This document shows positions 50,701 to 60,922 of a stretch of DNA of 64,000 bases, one piece after another. The DNA lies in NCBI RefSeq assembly GCF_032362555.1, contig NC_083506.1, positions 9,781,501 to 9,845,500 of the forward strand. The letters run 5' to 3'. The DNA comes from Amyelois transitella. Its lineage: Eukaryota; Arthropoda; Insecta; Lepidoptera; Pyralidae. The translations under genes and the position numbers were made by a program. Numbering within the stretch: the stretch's first letter is position 1; each line of letters starts with the position of its first letter. A model generated the notes under the pieces. The model was not told the origin of the DNA. It searched no databases and saw only the letters and a list, made by a program, of their open reading frames with translations.

Positions 50701-53700
50701 ACTGCATCTAACAATTATTTAAACAAACTATCAAAAATAGTCGAAAAAATTATCGTAAATAAATACAACACTCATCTAAGTCCATATACTTAGTGTTTTT
50801 GCCATAACAATATGATTATAGGCAATGTAGGAAGACAATACCAAAAATTGTGTGCCATCACAACGGAAATACACAATTCGCCAAAAATTATTACATCCAA
50901 ATCCAAAACGAATTAAGCATAAATATAACGTAGTGAAAAACAGGATGCGATGTGTCATGTGACCATAGCCATATTTAAATGAATGTATAGTACTTACTTA
51001 TATATTATTTTCTTCTCTGATGAAAAATTCCGAGTCCGGATAACCATGGCAGCCATTCTAGGATTCTGTATCAGATTAAATTTAGATTAAAAAACCATTA
51101 CCTAAGAATTTAATATTAAATTCTATGAAGAGTGAAGTTCCACTTGTATTATATGTATGTATCCTTGCCTTTTACAGATGCTACGTTTGGTCTACCATGG
51201 TATGTCAAAACTTATTGGCTTCTCTACAACGTGACGATTCCTGTGGCATTTCTCATATCCACGTTTTACTGGGGTCTTCTGAAGTCGTGTAAGTAAAACT
51301 TCTTTTCGTAGTTTTTCAAAATAGAACAGCACATAATTAAATCTTTTACCTTATGACCAAATTTCAAACTGGGCTAAGTTCCCTTTTTAACAGGTACTCT
51401 GGTAGACTGATAGTCCTGGTCAAAGTCGAATCTTAAAAGGGACCCATCCGAGACAAACACTTAGTAGATAATGAAAATGTGATAATATTTATAGGTGATA
51501 TGAAACTTTTGTCGAGTCTTTGAATATCACAGGTAAGACAACAATCGCTATGTGTAGAAATTGTTACAGTTAACCTTATCAAATTATGTCATTTAGGTCG
51601 TGAACCCTTGGTTTTAAAGCAATACAGCATCATTGAGCGTCCTCAGTAGGTCAGGTGCCTCAGTCACGAGTAATGATGATGGTTTAGGTTCCCCTGCAAA
51701 GGTTACGGACGTTAGAAGGGAGTTGATTCATGGAAAACCCTCACTAACTTAATCCAGGACCATGATCAAAGGTGCACCTCGGGCACCTAGGTGATGACGC
51801 AACCAGAAATAATGCCAGAAGGCTGATAATGACCAATTATGATGATAGAAATATATCCTTTCAATCAATCAAGGGAAGGGCTTATTAATTTGGGATTCTT
51901 CTCTTAAGCGACAGGCAAGCAAACGGTCACTTTGAATCTCAATTCCATTATTACAAAACCATACAGCTAACCGTAGCCTACCAGTTTTTTCGAAATTGTT
52001 GGTTCTGCCTAGCCCGTAGGCGTGATATATGTATATCATTTAATATTTATACTTTCAGCTGGAAAGATGTCCTACTACACCCCCCACCCAGTTCTGGACA
52101 TGATGCTGCACGGCGTCAACTCCGTGGTAATGCTGGTGGAGCTGGTCCTCTCAGCGCACCCCAGTAGATTGGTGCACATCTTCCAGCCGCTACTCTTTGC
52201 ACTTGCCTATCTGGGCTTCAACCTTACCTACTACTACGCAGGGGGATATGATCCGTAAGTTTACCTTTTTATATTCTGTTTACGATTAAAGATACTCTAA
52301 TTTTAATTTACTTCTTTAATTTCGTGCTTACCTACTTCTTTCGCCTGCGGCTCCGCCTGTATTAAATTAAAATCCCCGTTCTTTGCCATCGCGTAGAAAT
52401 CATTAAAAACGAAAAGAAATATAAACTATGTTCTATTCCAATGTCCAAATTTCGGCAAAGTATTCCTTATCCAATTCTTACATAGGAGATTGACTATTAA
52501 TACACTATTCTTTTCGTCTGAAAATTATCTTCCTAGGGTGATGGCACCAGTAATCGACATGTACCCAGTGATCGACATCTAACCTAGTCTTAAGGAAAAA
52601 ATAAGAGTTATATTTTGATTTCCCGTCATGGCAACACTTAATCATAGACAACAGGACTCCCTCTGTCGTCACAAAACAGAACTTTGGGCTCGGCCATTTG
52701 TTTTCAAAATGGCGAGCTAAATATTACTGTCACCGTTTGTGTTCCTTAGCTAATCCGATTTTATTAGCGAAATCCATAACAAGGTAAGTTGAAAATCTTC
52801 ATTTTATTTTTAATTTAACGTAACTGTATCGAAGTGCGTATTGATTTCTGAGACTGATATTAAATAAGCTAAAGTAATTATATGTCATTGCGACGATTTA
52901 TAGATTTGGAGGTTATTAAAAATCGATGTCGATAACTAGTTCCGTGAAATTTTATTTTTCCAGTTTTCGACATATGTCGATATTTATTTTTTTTTATTTT
53001 TTTTAATTCGATTTAAGATCTTGGCTTCTTGTTTAGTGCTTTATTATTCTGTGTTTTAATCATAAATATTTTAGATCGCTTACCATTAATCGACACTGTC
53101 GATGACTGGGTGTCGATAATTGGTTTTCATATTATTTTGTTTCCAGATGGCACCCAGAAAAAATTATACGTCCGAGCAAATGGCTAAAGCTGTTGATGCT
53201 GTCCGCAAAGGCGAAAAAGTTGCCGTTGCAGCTCGAAGATTTGGCGTGCCCAGAATCACACTGCACGATAAGTTATCTGGAAAAACTCAAATTAACTGTA
53301 CAATGGGGCCCAGCACAGTGCTTTCAAAAATGCATGAAGAAATTTTAGAAAAATGGTTGATAACAATGCCACTAAAACGCTTTCCGATTTGTAGAGACTC
53401 CTTACTAGATAGTGTCCAGAAAATTATAATAGATCAAAAAATTCCCAATCCATTCACAGATAATAGACCTGGAAAGAAATGGTATCATGCTTTTTTAAAA
53501 AGGCACCCTAATTTGGCGGAAAAAATACCTGAGAATTTGTCAATTGCTCGTGATAATGTCTCGGAAAAAGATATAAGAAATTGGTTTCAAGAAGTTGAAA
53601 GTTACTTAGAAGAAAAAAATCTAAAGGATATTTTAAAAGATCCTAACAGAATTTTTAATGCGGATGAAAGTGCATTTTTTTTATCACCGAAACCAGGCCC

Positions 53701-56700
53701 TGTTCTTGCACAGAAAGGTCAAAAACATTTGTATACTTCATGCGGTGATGACAAAGAAAACCTAACGGTTTTGTTTACTGGCAATGCTGCTGGCAAATCA
53801 AATCAAAGCAAATCTGGGCCAAAACGTTAAAAAAGAAAATTTTGCTCCACTGCTGAAAAAAGCTATAGAAAAATTAACTCCTGATTGCATTAAAAACGGA
53901 TTCAGGGCCGGAGGCTTGTTTCCATTTGGTCCCGATTATATCGATATGTCCAAAATCAAAAACAGAGAAGAAGCTTCAGTTATTCAGTCCAATCCAGCAT
54001 TAACAGAATTTGTTAAATATTTAGAAAAAGAGATAATTGGTGTTTTTTCAGAAGAGAAGTTAGCTATGTTTCAGAATCTGTTCTATAAAAAAAGAGACAC
54101 AGTTGAAAGTGACCTTCCCGAGGAAGACACCGCTTTGTACGTTATATGGGCCAAGAACAAATCTAAATGCTACTCTGACGACTGTGCAAGTTCATGCAAC
54201 ATCCTGCCGACATCTGAAGTTATTGAGTCACATTCGCCATCAACCCTGGAACCGATTAATATTTCAATGGATATTATAGACCATGTATCTCACTCCGAGA
54301 CGGTAGTGGCTGAAAAAGAAGTTATAGACTTCGGAAACTCTTTAACACCTCAAAATTATTCTTTAGCCTCAGTTGAAGATATAAGAGAACAATCACCTAT
54401 TATTGTTGACAGCGGTTTTGGAGGGGTTAATCAAAATCTTGAAGTTGAAGATTTTAATACATTGCAGAGAGTTGTTGAGTGTACGCCCAAAAAGATATCT
54501 ACAATTACTCATCCTCCGTCACCATCAATACTTCAGCTTCCCAGTGATCCAGCTGTTACTGAAAGCAATGGCATACCCCAACCTGAAATAATAACGACGG
54601 CAAACAGTCAGTGGGCAGTAGACAACACAATCACGTCGAGCATTGTTCCCGAAAATAGATCACCTTTTTTGACTCCAGACAGACCAACACGCGCACCTAT
54701 TTCAAGAACTATTCATACAGATAAAATAGCACCCACAAAAAAAACGATGGATGATGCATTAGGTATTATAGTACCATCACCTTTTAAAAAGTTTCTTTTT
54801 TGGCCGGAAGACGATATAAATAAAAAGAAAAAAAGAATAAAGAGAGAAAAAATACCAGCAGCAGTAACAAGCAAGGCATGGCGCGAATACCATGAAAAAA
54901 AAGAAAATGAGAAAAAAAGGCAACAAAAAGAAAAAGAAGAACGAGCGAGAAAACGACAAGAAAAAAAGGAGTTGAAAGAAAACAATGCAGAAAAGAAAAA
55001 GAAAACCATTTCTAAAAAAAATAAAAAGAAGATACCCCGAATTGAATCATCTTCAGAAGAGTCAAGTTTAGAGATTGAGTTTGCTGAAAGTGATTGCAGC
55101 TATGCTGAAGATAATATTTCGGAAGATAACGACAGAGAAAATATAATCAACAAAATCAGTAAATCAGTTAACAGTGAAAGAAAACCATTAAAACGTAAAA
55201 AACCTGTGTCTCCCACCACCACTGACTCTGATTTTGACATAGATGCCTCATGCTCACTTGGCACACTTACTACTAAGAAGAAAGTAAGTAAAACTAGACA
55301 AACAAATAAAATTACTTCAGGATGTTACGTAATAGTAACGTACGAAAATAAATACTTTCCCGGGAAGGTAGAAAAGGTAGAGAATAATCTATTCGAAGTC
55401 AGTGCAATGGTTTTGTCAATGGGCAACACCTTTAGATGGCCTGAAAAACCAGATAAAATATGGTACAGATTTGATCAAATAATTGAGGAAATTGATACAC
55501 CCGTGCGTCTCAACAATAGAGGGTTTTATAAAATCAAAGAAATGCAAAAGTATTTACCTGACATATATAATTAAGGATCTCAGTAAAAATATGTGATATA
55601 TAAATATATATATAATATAAAATTTGGTAAAACGTTAGGTATATATATACTTACTTGGATAAAATATGTGATCGTTTTATAGAACTTAGTTGCTCACTCA
55701 CTTGTTTGTTCCTAACAGAGATATACATATTTATTTAAAGGTAAGAGTCACTAGTTCTTCACTTAATTCTTTTTCTACTTAATATATATTTTATATAGGT
55801 AGTATTTTAAGGTTAACGTCAGACTGATTAGTAAGTTCTACAAAAGAAACATTATTTAAATTACGAAGATCTCCTTAGATTACAGTTAATGTTAACATAG
55901 ATATTATGAGTCATTTTGATTTATATTTTTTATAATTGCAAAATGCAATACAGTAGGTTGAACATCTGCTATCTACCTTCATTATTGTTCCGTAGGTTAC
56001 GGATTTTTATGGTTAAAGTAATTTGTAAGCATTGGTGCTACACGCTACATGTTTAACTTGAAGAAGAATTAGATTGATATTTTTGAGAAACAGTAGTTAG
56101 GTATATTGAAATTATTCAGAATTCTATAAATGTTATAAACATCAACGTTAAAAAAGTTCGTTACTTATTTATTTGTAAGTAGTTTAAGTTGTCAGACTGA
56201 ATTTTAATTTTGTAGCATTTGTACGCATTTCTGATATTTGTAATTTTAAGTTGTAAGACTGATTATTAAATTTTGTAATAATTTGTACGCATTTGTGATA
56301 TTAGGACGCATTATGTGAAATAAATACTTAACTAAATATTTTACTGTCTTTAATTACTGGTTTTTCCTATTTTTACGACATCATTGTCGATAACAGGATG
56401 TTGATAACTGGGTAGGTGTCGATAAGTGGTAGTCGATCGTTGGATTTTGAATGTCGATAACTGGAGATTCTGATGATTTTTTAAATATAATTTATATTCT
56501 AATAACCATTATTAATTAATTTAAAATTTGCAGCACATATTATTCTTATACTATTTCTTTATGATTTTCACCAACTTCAATGGTTCTTGGTATTATAGAT
56601 TTTGAGTAATCGCTATTCATTGAACATGATGCTCTAAAAGTGTTGATTACTGGTGCCGTCACCCTAATTACTTTTAGTTCTACATATATTTTTTTAAATT

Positions 56701-58423
56701 AAAACAAAAAAGAGACTCTCTTCCACCACTTTTCATCGAAGTTTTATCTGAGCCAATCTTTTTTCATTTGTGAGGATTTCATTTCCTGGTTGGGATCACA
56801 CGTCTTTAGAGAGGATTCTGCATTAATTTTCATAGCAAATGTTCCTAAAGTTGTTTATGGACTTTTGCACGTGTACTGTGTGTATGTAGGTACTTAACCA
56901 CCTTCGTCAAATGAACCTTAACGCATCCTAAACGCACATCTTATAAAATGATCTTTACCTCGGCGTTATCTACAAGTATACTAAACACACAAAAGAAAAA
57001 CCATATTTAACCTTATCTTGTTAACAAATGTGTCACAAAGTTAGTGCGAAATGTGTACATACTTTACTTACCTTACTACTTATGCCAATATATGTAATGG
57101 TGACATTAAGAACTTAGGTGCTCAAAATGAGCAAACTTATGTCAAATACTTCTTTTATAAGAGTTACCTAGACACATTTTTTTATTATTCCTCCTTATGT
57201 AACCCGTGATATTTGGCTTACGCGGTAACACGAGATTTTCCCAGATGATAACGTCCACTGGCGGCATTCCGAATACTAACTGGCTCTTAACGAAGGTTTA
57301 GTACTTCGCAGTCCTTCAAGGTCTGCATACCCATAGCCATAAATGTTTAGAACGCACCTAGTGCCATTTTAGGCGCAGAATATTTTGCAACATTGGATAG
57401 GTACCTAGCAACTCATTGCCCTTCGAAAATTTCTGATATTTATAATAGTACTTACTTAAATTATTATTTATTTTTCGTGAGTCATATCTACCTACCCACG
57501 ACAAAATAATGAACCATTAAATAATAAAGTTCTCATCATTTCTATAACAAGAAATTAAGAAATATCTGATTAAGAACATACTTATCTATAATGAAAATTA
57601 TCCTTGAAAAATTCGAAATTAATATTTCTATAAGCCCCTAATTGATCTAATGACCACTCAAATCTACCACGAAGGTCAAAAGTTTAGATTTGTACGTTGG
57701 GCTTAGTGCACTTGAATATAATCAAAATTACACAACAATCGTTTCGCAAAAGACGACACAAAAGAGCATTTATTGTGCTTGTGTCAAATGTTGCAATTTT
57801 TATAGTGAAGATGATGTACCTACAGAAATGTCAAAGTTAACAATAAATAACAAGGTTGTAGGTCCTAAAATTAAATTTTAGATAATTTGTTTCACATAGT
57901 AATGTAGTAAAACGAGACATCTTAAGCCTCGGAAATTTATATTATGGCATGGTATACAGGAAAAATATCAAGTGGGATGACCCTTTATAGGTAGGTATAG
58001 CCAGGAGTAAAGAACAAATTACAGAAACATAAATTTACTTATATTTCGGCCACTTATTTACGTTTATATTAAAAAAAAATTAAGTATTTCAATTTTAAAA
58101 ATGTCTTCAATATACGAGTCGGAGATTTCAGCCTCAGACAAAACACACGTTTTCTAAAGTTTACCAAGACATGAACAAATATATATATCCACAATCCCTT
58201 AATAGATATAATCATTTCCAATTTCAGGTTCGGTCACACATACGTGTACCCTGTTATGGACTGGTCGAAACCTCAGGAGACCCTCGTGGTGGTTGCCCTG
58301 ACGGGTGTCTTCCTCTCAGCGTGCCACCTCATCGTGGTAGCCATCGCCACTCTCCGAGACACCCTTGCCAAGAGGTTCACCAAAGACACCACGGGAATAT
58401 GCAATGAGGGATTCACCGCTTGA
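47425..58423 (+). CDS. Rolling stone-like membrane protein gene (rost B/C) with two alternative first coding exons
   Basis: First exon B (47425-47707) or first exon C (48949-49246), then shared exons 51178-51288, 52059-52254 and 58228-58423 (TGA at 58421). Both first exons end in phase 1 with G, and the shared exon completes GAT (Asp), giving DATFGLPW. The products would be 261 (B) or 266 residues (C). The shared part carries YWLLYNVTIPVAFLISTFYW, HGVNSVVMLVELVLSAHPS, FALAYLGFNLTYYYAG and YVYPVMDWSKPQ, all rost landmarks, then a last membrane helix and a KRFTKDTT tail. The last intron (52255-58227) contains the pogo-like transposon. Two genes with lost 3' exons for B is the alternative reading. 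Confidence 0.82.
48163..48318 (+). repeat. CATA-ended interspersed repeat, left half
   Basis: TACATACATACATATAATCA, CGTCTTTATCCCTTACTGGG, AGACAGAGCCAACAGACTCC and GACAGGTTGCTAGTCCATCG, ending AAAAGAAGAATT. It lies between rost first exons B and C. Confidence 0.72.
48949..49246 (+). CDS. Rost first exon C (TM1-TM2 module)
   Basis: The ATG at 48949 gives MLCTSCSNQCRWRLEH, then SDFYISRWQSNRSALP, helices IRTIVFMYSTGVLVASLAV and YAHWNFLLIVLTSFFSSIV, and AYVYFKRPIG. It is closest to exon 1 of gene D (SEFYLCSLQSNRSSVPLLLIR), suggesting C and D are the more recent duplicates. It ends in phase 1 at GTATGC. An open frame that continues past the donor runs into the intron. Confidence 0.82.
49247..51177. 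other. Intron before the shared rost exons
   Basis: This 1.9-kb intron of transcript C has no coding signal. 49825-49930 (GGCAGGCAGTATTAAGAGG, GGACGACCTCGTGCCGC) has the look of an old retroelement fragment but cannot be classified. Confidence 0.4.
51871..52037 (-). repeat. CATA-ended interspersed repeat, minus-strand copy beside a rost acceptor
   Basis: TTGGGATTCTTCTCTTAAGC, CTCAATTCCATTATTAC, CATACAGCTAACCGTAGCC, GGTTCTGCCTAGCCCG and GTGATATATGTATATC. Its microsatellite end is about 21 bases from the acceptor of the shared rost exon at 52059, close to the distance seen at alpha-2/delta exon 14. Confidence 0.7.
53147..53830 (+). pseudogene. Pogo/Tigger-like transposase, N-terminal part, truncated by internal deletion
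   Basis: The ATG at 53147 follows TTTCCAG, and a matching donor AAGGTAAGT lies at 52781-52789, so the message probably has a 363-base 5' UTR intron. Residues 1-50 (MAPRKNYTSEQMAKAVDAVR, then VAVAARRFGVPRITLHDKLS) form a psq-type DNA-binding helix-turn-helix. Residues about 60-135 (WLITMPLKRFPICRDSLLD, KKWYHAFLKRHPNLA) form a CENP-B-type second helix-turn-helix. FNADESAF gives the first catalytic aspartate (D173) of the DDE domain. The frame is then lost after LFTGNAAG and stops at 53828. The second and third acidic residues of the catalytic triad are missing. Confidence 0.88.
53790..55574 (+). pseudogene. Pogo/Tigger-like transposase, C-terminal part, out of frame with the N-terminal part
   Basis: Coding resumes in another frame at NLGQNVKKENFAPLLKKAIE and GFRAGGLFPFGPDYIDMSK, the region that follows the DDE domain in related transposases. 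Roughly 350 residues of low-complexity linker follow, with a Lys/Glu-rich coiled-coil or nuclear-localisation segment at about 54800-55040. The last ~85 residues form a compact domain (GCYVIVTYENKYFPGKVEKV, then WYRFDQIIEEI and KEMQKYLPDIYN). The long open frame shows the deletion is recent. The switch point is A-rich with short direct repeats (AAATCAAATCAAAGCAAATC), consistent with slippage or repair. Confidence 0.82.
58228..58423 (+). CDS. Last exon of rost gene B/C
   Basis: It follows ATTTCAG and completes the codon CC|G (Pro), giving PFGHTYVYPVMDWSKPQET, the conserved Y.YP..DW..P loop. The last membrane helix LVVVALTGVFLSACHLIVVA and the cytosolic tail TLRDTLAKRFTKDTT come next, ending GICNEGFTA before TGA. 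The sequence around the stop codon is repeated in tandem just downstream. Confidence 0.88.
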
Positions 58424-58609
58424 AACTATTGAAAGAGAATTTAATGTTATTTTACCCTTATCAAAGAAATACACCAAAACACTACCAGAATATGCAAAGA
58501 GGGATTCATCGCTTGAAACCTCGGAAAGCGAGGTCCGATGAGGGATCCACTGCTTGAGAAAGAAGTCTCTCAAAGTTATAAAAACTTTTATGTTATCTTT
58601 GCCCTTATA
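58378..58609 (+). repeat. Tandem duplication of the rost B/C stop-codon region
   Basis: Copy 1 from 58378 (CACCAAAGACACCACGGGAA, TATGCAATGAGGGATTCACC, GCTTGAAAC) is repeated from 58472 (CACCAAAACACTACCAGAAT, ATGCAAAGAGGGATTCATCG, CTTGAAAC). A third short piece follows at about 58536 (GATGAGGGATCCACTGCTTGA). The trailing TTTAATGTTATTTTACCCTT also recurs as TTTATGTTATCTTTGCCCTT at about 58588. It is therefore a 94-base direct repeat that duplicates coding end and 3' UTR. Confidence 0.75.
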
Positions 58610-58865
58610 ATAGTGAAAATAATCGGCGGCAATTACATTTTTGAAAGTTTGCCAAGACAATCTTTTTGACACCAAATTTTTGTGTCAACACAATATCATA
58701 CAGGGCATAAACAAGATTGAGAAACATTAGGAATATTTATTAATAGAATCACATAGCACAATCTAGTCTTGTAGGTAATTATTGAGTTTTCAAAAAACAT
58801 GATTTTGTACAGGAATAGGCGTAACGTCAGTGAAATCATCATCATTTCTAGTAATACGTACGCAT

Positions 58866-59906
58866 AATAGGGATGTGGACTATTTTTGGGAAAGTGTTTA
58901 AAATCATGCATAAGTACCAAATATAACCCAAACTATTTATTATTATTTTTTTATTTTAAGTAATACCTTTAAAATAATTTATTTAAAATTCCATTTTAAA
59001 TTTCGCGCTAAAACGCGGATACCTGTCAAACGGCCGCTCTGACGTCACGCGTTATAAAATATTGTCGAAGTTGTATGTAATGAATAGTTATTTCATAGTT
59101 GTGTGATAATAATATGAATTCAAAATTTTATAAATATTGTGCGGTGCCGCAGTGTAAAAGTACAACTATTAAAACACCTGAAAAACTGTTTATTCACGTT
59201 CCACGTACAAAAACGATGCTGAAAAATTGGCTTCAATTAGCCCGTCGGGATCCGGCACTTGTTACACAAAGTAAAATGTATATCTGTGAGGATCATTTTG
59301 ATGTAAGTTTGATAATATTTGTTGTTACATTTACTTGTATTAAAATAATTTAACTCTTCAAGTTTTCAAAGACGAAAAAATTTCGAATTTTTAGGTTAGA
59401 AATAAAGTAAACAATGTTTCGTACTTTCATTATAGTTGCCAATGATATGGAGAATTATCCGGAATATCATTTGATGGGCACAGTATCCCAGATCAGACGG
59501 AGACGAACCGAAAACATAACAACTCGACTATTAGCAGTTAAAAGGCAAAGATTGGAATCAATAGCGGATTGTGAAAGAGAAAAAGAACAGACTCATTCTA
59601 CACAAAGTATTTTCGTAGCTAAGATAATCGGACGGTAATCACGGTAATCATATGATCCAAATATCAACAAACACCATAGTATTTGACAGCGAAAATTCTT
59701 GTATTGCAACGCGTGACATCACGCATTTTGATTGGTGTTCATTGTCACGTGACTTGAGGGTGAAATATTTAATTACATTTTATTAAATAAAAAAATAATC
59801 CCTTGTTTATTGAGGAAAATATTGTGTTTTTTATTATTTTTACTATAGAAACTACCTTTTAGTGGTAAAATTTTATACTTATTTGAGTACAGTCCACATC
59901 CCTATT
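58866..59906 (+). mobile_element. Short DNA transposon carrying a broken THAP gene
   Basis: AATAGGGATGTGGACT at 58866-58881 is matched exactly in reverse complement at 59891-59906, giving 16-bp inverted ends around 1041 bases. A TA on each side of the inner GGGATGTGGACT could be a target duplication, but the true edge is uncertain. The single gene inside encodes a THAP DNA-binding domain, found in P-element-like and Kolobok-like transposases. No catalytic domain is left, so it is a nonautonomous derivative. Confidence 0.75.
59114..59635 (+). pseudogene. THAP-domain protein remnant, frameshifted and internally deleted
   Basis: The ATG at 59114 gives MNSKFYKYCAVPQCKSTT, then LFIHVPRTKTMLKNWLQLAR and MYICEDHF: the zinc-binding C..C....W....C..H pattern of THAP domains. 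A donor GATGTAAGT is at 59301-59308. The next segment begins after ATTATAG near 59437 and encodes (A)NDMENYPEYHLMGTVSQIR, which should follow CEDHF in phase 0 but sits one base out of frame, as if one base were lost after TTGCC. The expected stretch with a conserved proline and a second cysteine is also missing before a basic tail, TTRLLAVKRQRLES. A TGACGTCACGCG motif at 59039-59050 may belong to its promoter. Confidence 0.72.
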
Positions 59907-60770
59907 GGTATTTGTACTTTTTACAATATTTATATTAAAATACATCTTTATCATTTGAATACATATTGTTATTTAGTACCAAAAGGCAGATAGTAAGAAA
60001 AGTATGTTATCTTAGCTCTTAATAAGAATTATTTAAATATTCATGTATAAGAAGAACTTTTCTCTGAAGAAAATTGATATATTTGGAGAAAAAATGACAA
60101 TTTTGTTATATATCTAACTATTAAATATATACTTTACAAATTGCACAACATAATCGATTGATTGAGAAGCATTGCTGCATTATACGAAAACAGACAAGCG
60201 AACTGTGATTTAGATGTAGTACATAATTAATAATTATTTAATTGAGTACTTACTTTATTGTATGATTGGGTAGTTAATAATAATATAGGTGACTGACATC
60301 TAGAGTAAAGCGTGTAGACATAATTAGCTAATTATAATTATAGCATTACTTCCACTGGATTAAAACAATTTTTTTTTAAACCACTGTGCGCGAGGAAAAA
60401 TAACAAAAACATAGAATTAGAATATACATATTTAAAAATGTTTACAAGCTTATGTTATAATGCGATTTACTTATAGGTACTTATGTGGAATTTTATTATA
60501 AAACTGCCCACTTTTTAATAAACCGTGGATGACTTTGACACTATGTATAATTTATGCTTAAACCCAAGTTAAATCAAAAATTATTCAGTAGGTACTTACT
60601 TAATAGAAATAAATCATGTTTATTTGTTATGTAGGTACCTACTTTAGGCCTTAGAGCCTAGCGACACGTTTAATTTCGTTATGTTAGATATTTATCTAAA
60701 GATAAATTTGTACTTAATAACCTTTTTACTGAAATTACCAATAAACATTTTTATTATGGGATTTTTCTTT

Positions 60771-60922
60771 TAGGCGATGAGCTAGCAACCTGAAACTATG
60801 TATTTGAAACTCAATCCTATCATTAAGCCAAACTGCTGAACGTGGCCTCTCAGTCTTTTCAAGACTGTTGGCTCTGTCTACCCCGCAAGGGAGATAGACG
60901 TGATTATATGTATGTATGTATA
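60771..60922 (-). repeat. CATA-ended interspersed repeat, minus-strand copy
   Basis: TTAGGCGATGAGCTAGCAAC, CCTATCATTAAGCCAAACTG, CAGTCTTTTCAAGACTG, TTGGCTCTGTCTACCCCGC and GTGATTATATGTATGTATGT: the left half of the family, reversed, with a long microsatellite. Confidence 0.75.

Larger units (their letters stand above)
52536..56664 (+). mobile_element. Pogo/Tigger-like DNA transposon, 4.1 kb, internally deleted
   Basis: Left end GGGTGATGGCACCAGTAATC (52536) and right end, reverse-complemented, GGGTGACGGCACCAGTAATC (56664) form inverted repeats of about 24 bp with two mismatches. TA flanks both sides (52534-52535 and 56665-56666), the target duplication expected of the Tc1/mariner/pogo superfamily. 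Inside are a 5' UTR intron, a transposase split by a deletion (see the CDS entries), and GTCGATAACTGG-like motifs near both ends. It lies in the last intron of the rost B/C gene, in the same orientation. The near-identical ends point to a fairly young insertion that can no longer make its own transposase. Confidence 0.9.

Noticed and set aside
53830..53870. Intron explanation for the transposase frame switch
   Set aside because: There is no GT-AG pair of suitable size at the switch, and the missing part is most of the DDE domain. A genomic deletion fits better than splicing.
54713..55009. Phe/Ser-rich minus-strand frames
   Set aside because: They are shadows of the lysine-rich part of the transposase.
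58316..58675. 119-codon minus-strand frame
   Set aside because: It is antisense to the last rost exon and its tandemly duplicated 3' end. The internal repetition of the translation comes from that duplication.
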